From contig NZ_BCYX01000018.1 in assembly GCF_001598415.1 (NCBI RefSeq), forward strand, positions 30,622-94,621: 64,000 bases of DNA, in the 5' to 3' direction. Positions 27,335 through 34,360 of this stretch are shown in pieces. This stretch comes from Sphingomonas mali NBRC 15500 (GTDB lineage Bacteria > Pseudomonadota > Alphaproteobacteria > Sphingomonadales > Sphingomonadaceae). The first letter of the stretch is position 1; every line of letters begins with the position of its first letter. The translations under genes and the position numbers were made by a program. The notes beneath the pieces were generated by a model. It was not told the DNA's origin, did no database searches, and saw nothing but the letters and a program-made list of their open reading frames with translations.

Positions 27335-28600
27335 TTACTGGGCGAGCGTGGCCTGTCCGGCCGGCGGTGCCGCGAGCGAGGGGGCGGAGGCCGCCGGCGC
27401 TACCGGCGCGATCTTGCCGGCGAGCGTCTGCACCTTGGTCCCCGGCTGCGCCATCTGCGTGCCGACGATGACGACGCGGTCGGCATTGGTCAGCCCGCCG
27501 CGGATCATGCGGAGACCATCGACCACCGGGCCGAGTTGTACCGGCTTGGCGGCGACGCTGCCGTCCTTGGCGACGACCAGCACCGTCTTGCGCGCCTGAT
27601 CCGTGACAATCGCGGTGTCGGGCACCATCAGCGCGCGGCTGCGGCCACCGGTTGCCAGGCGCATGTTGCCGAACATGCCGGGGGTCAGGAACAGGTTCGG
27701 GTTGTCGAGCACGGCGCGGCCGCGGATCGTCCCCGATTTCATGTCGAGCCCGTTGTCGGTGAAGTCGAGTCTGCCCTTCCAGCGATAGTCGCTCTCGTCC
27801 TGCAGCTTGACCTCGATCGGCGAGGCGGTGCCGGCACCGGCGCGCTTGGCCTTGAGGAACAGCGCCTCCGATCCGTCGAAGCTGAAGTAGATCGGGTCGA
27901 GCGCGTTGATCGTGGTCAGCAGCGTCGCATTGCCGCCTTCGCCCGCTGCGACGAGGTTGCCGGCGTCGATCTTGCGGTCGGAGATCCGGCCCGAGATCGG
28001 TGCGCGAACGACGGTGAACTCCATGTCGAGAGCACGGGCGCGGACCCGCGCCTGAGCAGCGGCGAGCGCGGCAGTGGTCGCCTGGACGCGGGCGCGCAGG
28101 CGATCGAGCTCGCTCTTCGACACGCCGTCGACATCGACCAGCCGCGACGCGCGGTCATAGTCGGCGCGGGCAAGCGCGAGGTCGCTATTGGCAGTCGCGA
28201 CGCCGGCGCGTGCCTCGGCCAAGGCGGCGGCATAAGGACGCGGGTCGATCGTGAAGAGCGGCTGGCCCGCGCGGACGATCTGGCCGTCGGTGAAGTGGAT
28301 CGCGGTCACCGCGCCCGAGACGCGCGGACGCACCTCGACCGAGCGGCTCGGCTCGAAGCGGCCGACATAATCGTCCCATTCGGTCACGTCGCGTTCGAGC
28401 GGGGTGGCGACGGTGACGGTCGGCGGCGGCGGCGCGGCCATTGCGGGGGCCGAGCGATGGACCAGGCCGTAGCCGGCGGCGAGCAAAGCGACGGGGGCGG
28501 CGACCCAGGCGGCACGCTGCCACAAGAGACGGCGCCCCGGCGCGGCGCCCTCAAGCGGCTGCGCGGCGGCATCGTCGTTGATCGGGGTGATCATGTTCAT
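27335..28600 (-). CDS. RND efflux periplasmic adaptor (membrane fusion protein)
   Basis: A 421-residue adaptor linking the permease to the outer channel. An N-terminal membrane anchor (WVAAPVALLAAGYGLV) precedes a lipoyl half-motif (VEVRPRVSGAVTAIHFTDGQ), a coiled hairpin (about 145-200), the second lipoyl half (TVVRAPISGRISDRKIDAGN) and beta-barrel domains. The start is the ATG at 28600, which overlaps the stop of the upstream 133-aa gene as ATGA and has GGAG upstream. The open frame continues farther 5' but only as a shadow of that gene. Confidence 0.95.
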   Translation of the reverse strand: MNMITPINDDAAAQPLEGAAPGRRLLWQRAAWVAAPVALLAAGYGLVHRSAPAMAAPPPPTVTVATPLERDVTEWDDYVGRFEPSRSVEVRPRVSGAVTAIHFTDGQIVRAGQPLFTIDPRPYAAALAEARAGVATANSDLALARADYDRASRLVDVDGVSKSELDRLRARVQATTAALAAAQARVRARALDMEFTVVRAPISGRISDRKIDAGNLVAAGEGGNATLLTTINALDPIYFSFDGSEALFLKAKRAGAGTASPIEVKLQDESDYRWKGRLDFTDNGLDMKSGTIRGRAVLDNPNLFLTPGMFGNMRLATGGRSRALMVPDTAIVTDQARKTVLVVAKDGSVAAKPVQLGPVVDGLRMIRGGLTNADRVVIVGTQMAQPGTKVQTLAGKIAPVAPAASAPSLAAPPAGQATLAQ

Positions 28601-28998
28601 CGGCGGAAGCTCCGGGGAAGATTGGTGCGGATCGCGTTGATCCGGAAGAGCAGGGTTTCGTACTGGTCGAGCGTGAAGCCGGCGGCGAGAAAGGCGCGGA
28701 CTTCGGCCGGCGCGACCGAGAAGCCGCGATACCAGCTCAGCACCGCGATGCGGCGCAACGCCTCGAGCCGTGGATCGGACAATGCCGTCTTGACCGCGCC
28801 GCCGAATGCCCAGCGGAACGCGCGGGCAACCGGACCGGGTCGATTGATCGACGACAACCGGTCGCGCTGGGCAAGATCGACGACTTGCCATTCGAGCGCG
28901 GAGAAATCGGCCCGTTTCGGGGTGAAGCTGCGGGGCGCCACCGGAGACCGATCGAGCAGCGCGCCGCCGCCGGCGGGGGCGAAATCGAGATAGGCCAT
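28597..28998 (-). CDS. Conserved unknown protein leading the efflux operon
   Basis: A 133-residue soluble protein without a signal peptide. It has a strong ribosome-binding site (AAGGAGGACA) and ends in ATGA overlap with the adaptor gene, so it is clearly part of the efflux operon and made in fixed ratio with it. The sequence is basic, with a helical C-terminal half (RLEALRRIAVLSWYRGFS, then AFLAAGFTLDQYETLLFRIN). I do not recognise a domain. A role in pump regulation or substrate handling is possible from context alone. Confidence 0.75.
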   Translation of the reverse strand: MAYLDFAPAGGGALLDRSPVAPRSFTPKRADFSALEWQVVDLAQRDRLSSINRPGPVARAFRWAFGGAVKTALSDPRLEALRRIAVLSWYRGFSVAPAEVRAFLAAGFTLDQYETLLFRINAIRTNLPRSFRR

Positions 28999-29342
28999 GG
29001 CGTGTCCTCCTTATTGTTGGGGCCGCCGCAGGGGGCGCGCGGCGGCCCATGCCCGGCGATGGGGGGTAGTCGCCGGGGTGATCCGATGAAGATGTGACAA
29101 GTCATGCGCTCCGGCACCGCATCGGGCGCCGGGGGGCGAGGGCTCATCCCTGTAATACGCAAACGCTAGAAGCGGGTGCCCGTTCGGCCGTTCATCCGGT
29201 CTCTTCCCTTTGACCCAAAGGACGACCCCTGGGCCATCCATCTTCTATACCGAGCAGTATAGAAACTCGGGCGGAACGGTTCAAGGGCTAATTCTATACC
29301 GAACGATATTTTTTGCCGCAATAGCGTAAAGCAGAGCTTTAC
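28999..29342. other. Leader region between tetR and the efflux operon
   Basis: A 344-base stretch without a gene. The half nearest tetR is AT-rich and holds the two operator-like palindromes. The half nearest the operon (about 29000-29240) is GC-rich and would be the 5' untranslated leader of the operon mRNA if the promoter lies at the operators. I see no riboswitch or leader peptide that I can support. Confidence 0.5.
29243..29310. promoter_or_regulatory. Two TetR-type operator sites upstream of the efflux operon
   Basis: Site 1 at 29243-29264 is TTCTATAC-CGAGCA-GTATAGAA, a perfect 8-base inverted repeat. Site 2 at 29295-29310 is TATACCGAACGATATT, the same core TATACCGA with weaker symmetry. 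Both sit between the TetR gene (ending 29343) and the efflux operon (starting 28998), where they could block its promoter. A third related site overlaps the TetR start codon. Confidence 0.7.
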
Positions 29343-29945
29343 TCAGCGGCTTGGCCACACCGCAAGCGTGGTATCGACCAGCCGCTGCAAGTCCTCGCGT
29401 GAGGCGCCCGCGCCGGCCTGGACTGCCATGCCCTGAAGGATCGCGGTCAGGTATTTGGTGATACCCTCGGCATCCACCGGGGTGTGGAAATCGCCCTCGG
29501 CCACCGCGCGTTCCATCCGCTCGATCAGCGCCTGGTGCGCGATCCTGCCGCGCTCGAGCACTTCCTGCCGGATGCAATCCGCTTCGGCGCCGCAAGCGAC
29601 CGAACTGATCACGCCGAGACATCCCCGCGGGTCGTCACGACTGGTCTGGTTTTCCAGGCTGCCCTGGAGCAAGCGCTGGGCGACGCCGCGCGCGGTCGGT
29701 GCTTCGAGTGCCTGGCCCATATAGCACAGCTTCTCACGCTCGTAGAGGTCGAGCGCCTTGCGGAACAAGGCTTCCTTGTTGCCGAACGCGGCATAGAGGC
29801 TGGGGCGGGTGATGCCCATCGCATCGGTGAGGTCGGTCATCGACGCGCCCTCATATCCCTTGCTCCAGAACACACGCAGAGCCGCCGTCAACGCTTGGTC
29901 GACGTCGAATTCGCGCGGGCGGCCACGGAGGACGGCAGTTTCCAT
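29343..29945 (-). CDS. TetR/AcrR-family repressor, probably of the efflux operon
   Basis: A 200-residue regulator. The helix-turn-helix at about 14-60 reads ALRVFWSKGYEGASMTDLTD, then AMGITRPSLYAAFGNKEALF, a classic TetR pattern. The C-terminal domain holds cysteines in YMGQ-adjacent 'KLCYMG', 'GCLGVISSVACGAEADC', as in a TetR subgroup (TetR_C_16/AcrR-like) with GCLG. It lies just upstream of the efflux operon on the same strand. Operator-like repeats occur both in its own start region and between it and the operon, so autoregulation and repression of the pump are likely. Confidence 0.9.
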   Translation of the reverse strand: METAVLRGRPREFDVDQALTAALRVFWSKGYEGASMTDLTDAMGITRPSLYAAFGNKEALFRKALDLYEREKLCYMGQALEAPTARGVAQRLLQGSLENQTSRDDPRGCLGVISSVACGAEADCIRQEVLERGRIAHQALIERMERAVAEGDFHTPVDAEGITKYLTAILQGMAVQAGAGASREDLQRLVDTTLAVWPSR

Positions 29946-29959
29946 ATCGGTCGGTAGAT
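29944..29959. promoter_or_regulatory. Operator-like site overlapping the tetR start
   Basis: ATATCGGTCGGTAGAT matches the reverse complement of the downstream operator site 2 (ATATCGTTCGGTATA) at 13 of 15 positions. It covers the start codon and leader of the TetR gene, so binding would block its own expression. Confidence 0.6.
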
Positions 29960-30059
29960 AATTACCCGGTGCGGCTTTGTCCAGACACGCTCCCTACCCA
30001 GCTTGGGCGCCCAGCTCGGATGGTTGTCAGCATGTGGCGGTTCCCGGCATAGTCGCGCG

Positions 30060-31034
30060 ATGACGAACAGGGTCGAGGAACTGGCGCCGGACGCCGCCAT
30101 CGTGCTGGCCGATCGCACGGCGCCGGCGGTCTTCCGCGGGATCGCCGCCGACTGGCCGGCGGTGAAGGCGGCCGACCCCGGCGCCTATCTGGCGCGGTTC
30201 GACACAGGCAAACCGATCAATGTGGCGATCGCGCCGCCTGAGGCCGATGGGCGACTGGGGTACAATGCCGACATGTCGGCGCTGACCTTTGTCCGCGACT
30301 CGGGAACGCTTGCCTGGCTGTTTGCCCGGCTCGACACTGCCGCGCGCGCCTCGCCGCCGCCGGCGATCGCGGCGCAGGCGGTGATGGTGCCCGAGGCGCT
30401 GCCGGGCTTCGAAGCCGAGAACCGAATGCCGCTGGCGCCGGAAGGTGTGGCGCCGCGCATCTGGATCGGCAATTGCGTGCGGGTCGCGACGCATCATGAC
30501 ATGAACAGCAATATCGCCGTGGTGATGGCGGGGCGGCGGCGCTTCACCCTGTTTCCGCCCGATCAGGTTGCCAATCTCTACATCGGTCCGATCGAGTTTA
30601 CCCCAGCGGGCACGCCGATCGGTCTGTTCGATCCCGACGAACCCGATTTCGACCGCTTCCCACTGGCGCGCGAGGCCATGGCGCATGCCCAGGTCGTCGA
30701 ACTCGAGCCAGGCGATGCCCTCTTCATTCCGCATATGTGGTGGCACCATGTCCGCTCGCTCGATCCGGTCAGCATCCTGGTCAATTATTGGTGGGACGAG
30801 GCGCCCGCGCCGCAGCCGGGGCTCGCGCCGCTCGACACGATGGTCCACGCGATCCTGGCTTTCTCCGGCCTGCCCGAAAACCAGCGCGCGGCGTGGCGGG
30901 CGATGTTCGACGAATTCGTGTTCGGCCCGCCGCCCGACCATGTGCCCGAGGAGCGGCGCGGCATTCGCGGGAAGTTGAGCGAGGACAGCAAGGCACGGGT
31001 TCGGCGGCAATTGGGGCAGATGATGTCGCGATAG
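30060..31034 (+). CDS. Cupin-like / JmjC-type Fe(II) 2-oxoglutarate oxygenase family protein
   Basis: A 324-residue cytoplasmic protein of the Cupin_8 (JmjC-like) family. The iron ligands are visible as H145-x-D147 (THHDMNSN) and a distal histidine H229 in FIPHMWWHHV. The FRGIAADWPAV motif near the start is also typical. Related enzymes hydroxylate amino acids or protein side chains. The ATG at 30060 begins MTNRVEELAP; an upstream in-frame ATG has no support. It is divergent from the TetR gene and convergent with nagA. Substrate is unknown. Confidence 0.88.
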   Translation: MTNRVEELAPDAAIVLADRTAPAVFRGIAADWPAVKAADPGAYLARFDTGKPINVAIAPPEADGRLGYNADMSALTFVRDSGTLAWLFARLDTAARASPPPAIAAQAVMVPEALPGFEAENRMPLAPEGVAPRIWIGNCVRVATHHDMNSNIAVVMAGRRRFTLFPPDQVANLYIGPIEFTPAGTPIGLFDPDEPDFDRFPLAREAMAHAQVVELEPGDALFIPHMWWHHVRSLDPVSILVNYWWDEAPAPQPGLAPLDTMVHAILAFSGLPENQRAAWRAMFDEFVFGPPPDHVPEERRGIRGKLSEDSKARVRRQLGQMMSR

Positions 31035-31060
31035 AGCCTTAAACTGGCCAACTAGATTCA

Positions 31061-31165
31061 ACGCCTCCCCGGCGAAGGTCGGGGTCTAGTTTCGCGTACT
31101 TGGAGAGGACATCCCGCCCTCGGCGGTGCATCGCGGCTGGGCCCCGGCCTTCGCCGGGGAGGCGT
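31061..31165. repeat. Inverted repeat between convergent genes
   Basis: Arms 31061-31087 (ACGCCTCCCCGGCGAAGGTC...) and 31139-31165 are nearly perfect inverted copies separated by about 50 bases. They lie between the convergent oxygenase and nagA genes and could act as a two-way terminator, though no T-run is present. The CCCCGGCGAAGG core is a dispersed repeat type in sphingomonads. Confidence 0.8.
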
Positions 31166-31185
31166 AAACCCAAACAGCCCTCGGA

Positions 31186-32352
31186 TTATTTCGCGACTGT
31201 TGCCACCGGCTGCGCCGCGCCACTCGCCTCGCCGCCGATCCACGTTTCGCGCACGGCAAAATCATCGTCGAGCAGGACGAGATCGGCGCGCATGCCGGCG
31301 GCGATCGTACCGGTCTGGCCGCTCAGCCCCAGGAACGCCGCGGGTGTCGCCGAGGCCATCGTCACCGCCGCCGCGAGCGAGACGCGGCCGCGCTCGACCA
31401 TGCCTTTGACGGCGCCCGCCATGGTCAGCGTCGAGCCGGCGAGCACGCCATCCGCGCCATGCAAGGTATCGCCGTCGCGCCAGATCTCGCGGCCCTGGAG
31501 CACGAAGCGCGTCTCGTCGCTGCCGACGCTGGGCATGGCGTCGGTCACCAGCATCAGCCGATGCTGCCCCTTGGCGCGGACCGCGACGCGCAATGTGGCG
31601 TCGTGGAGATGATGGCCGTCGGCAATGATGCCGGCGTAAGTGGAGTCATCCTCCAACGCGGCGCCGACCATGCCTGGCGCGCGGTTGGCGAGCTGCGACA
31701 TGGCGTTGAACAAATGCGTGAAGCCGGTCAGCCCCGCATCGATCGCGGCGCGGACGGTCTCGTAGCGCGCGTCCGAATGGCCTGCGCTGACGACGACGCC
31801 CTTGGCAGCGAGATGCGCGATCTGCGCGGGCGTCGCGCATTCGGGCGCGAGCGTGACCATCGTCTTGCCGCGCTTGGCCGAGGTCAGCAGGTCGAGATAA
31901 TCGTCCTCGAGCGGCTTGAGCTTGTCGACCGAATGGATGCCGTGCCGTGCGCTGGACAGGAACGGTCCCTCGATATGGATGCCGAGCACGCCGGGCAGTC
32001 CGGCGTCGATCGCGGCATCGACCGCGCGGATGCCGGCGTCGACCACCGAGAGATCGTCGCTGATCAAGGTCGGCAGCAGACCGGTCGTGCCATAATGGCG
32101 ATGCGTCTCTGCGATGACACGGATCGTCTCGACGCTGGGATCGTCGTTGAACAGCCGCCCGCCGCCGCCATTGACCTGGGTGTCGATGAAGCCGGGGAGC
32201 AGCAAGCGGCCGCCGAGATCGACGATCCGCGCATCCTGCGGCGGGGCCGACGAGATCGCGCAAATCTCGCCATCGCCGATCACGACACAGACATCGTCGC
32301 GCAGGCCGGAGAGCAGCAGCACGCGGGCATTGGTGAGCGCGGTGCGAGTCAT
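31186..32352 (-). CDS. nagA: N-acetylglucosamine-6-phosphate deacetylase
   Basis: A 388-residue amidohydrolase that removes acetate from GlcNAc-6-phosphate to give glucosamine-6-phosphate in the cytoplasm. Family features are LLLPGFIDTQVNGGGG near 50-65, the metal glutamate in HIEGPFLS, metal histidines in SAGHSDA and FTHLFNAMSQ, and the catalytic aspartate in LVTDAM. The ATG at 32352 overlaps the stop of the NagB-II gene as ATGA. The product feeds the deaminase encoded immediately upstream. It is the last gene of the regulator-deaminase-deacetylase transcript. Confidence 0.96.
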   Translation of the reverse strand: MTRTALTNARVLLLSGLRDDVCVVIGDGEICAISSAPPQDARIVDLGGRLLLPGFIDTQVNGGGGRLFNDDPSVETIRVIAETHRHYGTTGLLPTLISDDLSVVDAGIRAVDAAIDAGLPGVLGIHIEGPFLSSARHGIHSVDKLKPLEDDYLDLLTSAKRGKTMVTLAPECATPAQIAHLAAKGVVVSAGHSDARYETVRAAIDAGLTGFTHLFNAMSQLANRAPGMVGAALEDDSTYAGIIADGHHLHDATLRVAVRAKGQHRLMLVTDAMPSVGSDETRFVLQGREIWRDGDTLHGADGVLAGSTLTMAGAVKGMVERGRVSLAAAVTMASATPAAFLGLSGQTGTIAAGMRADLVLLDDDFAVRETWIGGEASGAAQPVATVAK

Positions 32353-33407
32353 ACCGTTTCGGTCACCTTGGCGAGATGCGGGGGGCGGTCGGGATCGCGG
32401 CCACGCGCAACGGCGAGCGCGTTGGCGAGGCGGTAGAAGCTCTGGACGAGCAACAACGGCTGGAGCACCGGGTGCGCCTCCAGGCTGGGCAGGCGCAGCC
32501 CGGGCGCATCCTTCAACCCGGCGCTCAGTACCAGCGCGCCGCGCTCGGCGAATTCGGGCGCGAGGTCGGCGACGCTGTCGCGCGATTCGTCGTCCTGGCC
32601 GAGCAGCAGGACGGGAAAGCCCTTTTCGACAATCGCCATCGGGCCGTGGCGGACCTCGGCGGCGCTGAACGCCTCGGCATGGAAGCCGCACGTCTCCTTG
32701 ATCTTGAGCGCCATTTCCTGCGCGATGCCGAACGCCGGGCCGCGCGCGACGACATAAAGGTTGGTGGCGTTGCGCAGCGGCTCGAGCGCGGGCGACCAAT
32801 CGAGCGCCCAGGCTTGCTCCAGCAATCCCGGCAGCCCGTCGAGCGCGGCGAGCAACTCGCCATCCTCCGCCCAATCGGCGATCAGATGGACCAGCGCGGC
32901 GACGCTGGTGATGAACGACTTGGTCGCGGCGACGCTCTTTTCGGGGCCCGCGGCAAGCGGCAGGAAAGTGTCCGCAAGTGCCGCGAGCGGCGAGCTTTCG
33001 TCGTTGACCAAGGCAACCAGCCGCGCGCCACCCGCTTTGGCCATCTCGGCGGCGGCAATCAGGTCCGGGCTGCGGCCCGATTGCGAGATCGCCAGCATCA
33101 GGGTGCCGGCATAATCGGGTGCCGAATCGTAGACCGAGGAAACGGAGGGTGCCGCCGAGCTGGTCAGCAGGCGCAGGTGCGTTTCGACCAGATAGCGCGC
33201 GACGGTCGCGGCATTGTCCGAGCTGCCTCGCGCCAGGGTCACAACCGCGCGCGGCGGGTCCTGACGCAGCGCTGCGGCCAAGGCCATGCGCGCGTCGCGC
33301 TGGCGCCGCGTCTGGCGCGCGACGGCATCCGCCGCTTCGGCGGCTTCGGCGAACATCAGCGTATTCTGGGGAAGGAGCGGCACGGAAATCTCAGGCTGGT
33401 GGGACAT
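32349..33407 (-). CDS. nagB-II: SIS-domain glucosamine-6-phosphate deaminase (NagB-II)
   Basis: A 352-residue protein with two SIS (sugar isomerase) domains, like the C-terminal half of GlmS. Motifs are ARGSSDNAAT, SQSGRSPD, GPEKSVAATKSFIT in the first domain and VVARGPAFGIAQEMALKIKE with AEVRHGPMA in the second. In this context it is the alternative deaminase that turns glucosamine-6-phosphate into fructose-6-phosphate and ammonia, replacing the unrelated NagB of E. coli. No glutaminase domain is present, so it is not GlmS itself. The start at 33407 lies 17 bases inside the 3' end of the GntR gene. Assignment rests on family and neighbours. Confidence 0.92.
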   Translation of the reverse strand: MSHQPEISVPLLPQNTLMFAEAAEAADAVARQTRRQRDARMALAAALRQDPPRAVVTLARGSSDNAATVARYLVETHLRLLTSSAAPSVSSVYDSAPDYAGTLMLAISQSGRSPDLIAAAEMAKAGGARLVALVNDESSPLAALADTFLPLAAGPEKSVAATKSFITSVAALVHLIADWAEDGELLAALDGLPGLLEQAWALDWSPALEPLRNATNLYVVARGPAFGIAQEMALKIKETCGFHAEAFSAAEVRHGPMAIVEKGFPVLLLGQDDESRDSVADLAPEFAERGALVLSAGLKDAPGLRLPSLEAHPVLQPLLLVQSFYRLANALAVARGRDPDRPPHLAKVTETV

Positions 33408-34125
33408 TGAGTTCGGCGACGAAGTCATAAGCATCGCCTCGATACCATGATTTGGTGAATTCGACCGTACGGCCATCGTGCGTATAGCCGCGGCGTTCGA
33501 TTTCGAGACCAGGCGAGTTACGCGGAATCGCCAATAACTCGGCCTGCTCGTCGGTGAACAAGACTGCACGGAAACGCTGCAGCACGCGCACCGGACGGTC
33601 ATCGCCCAATGCGTCGTAGAGCGATTCGCCCACCGCTTCGAGCCCCGGCAGCGAGCTCGCCGGGACAGTCGCATATTCGAGCGCCATCGACACGCCGTCG
33701 GCATAGCGGATGCGGGTGAAGCGATAAACCTGGCTGCCCGGGCTCAGCCCCAGCGCCATCGCCTCCTCGGGCGCGACCGTACCTTCCGTGCGCGCCAGCC
33801 ATTCGCTGTGCGGCACGCGGCCACGCGACTGCATGTCCTCGGTGAAGGACGAGATCGTCGCGAAATTCTTTTCGACGCGCGCGGCGACGAAGGTGCCCGC
33901 GCCCTGGCGCCGGGTCAGCATCCGCGCGTCTACCAGCCCGTCCAGCGCTTTGCGCACGGTGACGCGCGAGACGTTATAGGCCTGGGCAAGATCGCGTTCG
34001 GGGGGCAGCGCTTCGTCAGGCGCCAGCACCTGCCGCTCGATCGCGGTGCGGAGCACGCGCTGCAGCTGCTGGTACAGCGGCGCGGTATCTCCTTCCGGCA
34101 GTCTTCCTACGCGATCGACGAACAT
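33391..34125 (-). CDS. nagR: GntR/HutC-family regulator of GlcNAc use (UTRA domain)
   Basis: A 244-residue repressor-type regulator. The N-terminal winged helix (LYQQLQRVLRTAIERQV, ALPPERDLAQAYNVSRVTVR) is classic GntR. The C-terminal UTRA effector domain (about 90-235) likely binds a phosphorylated amino sugar. The start is taken as the ATG at 34125, which has AGGGGG about 10 bases upstream; a TTG at 34134 is too close to it. The gene is divergent from the TonB-dependent receptor and starts the nagB-II/nagA transcript. The specific effector (GlcNAc-6-P or GlcN-6-P) is inferred from related regulators. Confidence 0.92.
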   Translation of the reverse strand: MFVDRVGRLPEGDTAPLYQQLQRVLRTAIERQVLAPDEALPPERDLAQAYNVSRVTVRKALDGLVDARMLTRRQGAGTFVAARVEKNFATISSFTEDMQSRGRVPHSEWLARTEGTVAPEEAMALGLSPGSQVYRFTRIRYADGVSMALEYATVPASSLPGLEAVGESLYDALGDDRPVRVLQRFRAVLFTDEQAELLAIPRNSPGLEIERRGYTHDGRTVEFTKSWYRGDAYDFVAELNVPPA

Positions 34126-34360
34126 GGCGGACAACCCCCTGACGCGACATTCCTTAAGCCAACATATAATGCCATTTCAATACCAAAGTTGGAAATATTC
34201 ACACTGGTATTGTTTTTGGTATTGCAATTTAATGACCATTGCGCCTTTATGACCCGCGCAGCAGACCTGATCGGGGCCGAAAATGAGCCCGGACAGGGCA
34301 GGCAACGACAGTTGGTCGTACTTTGGTACAGTCCAATCCAGGGGTTTGAAGGGGAAGATC
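34126..34360. promoter_or_regulatory. Divergent nag control region with three TTGGTATTG-like elements
   Basis: The AT-rich 235 bases between nagR and the receptor gene contain CAATACCAA (34178-34186), CTGGTATTG (34204-34212) and TTGGTATTG (34216-34224). The first is the inverted form of the other two. The two direct copies are 12 bases apart and the inverted one lies 30-38 bases from them. The arrangement suits a dimeric GntR/HutC protein controlling both directions. Confidence 0.65.
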
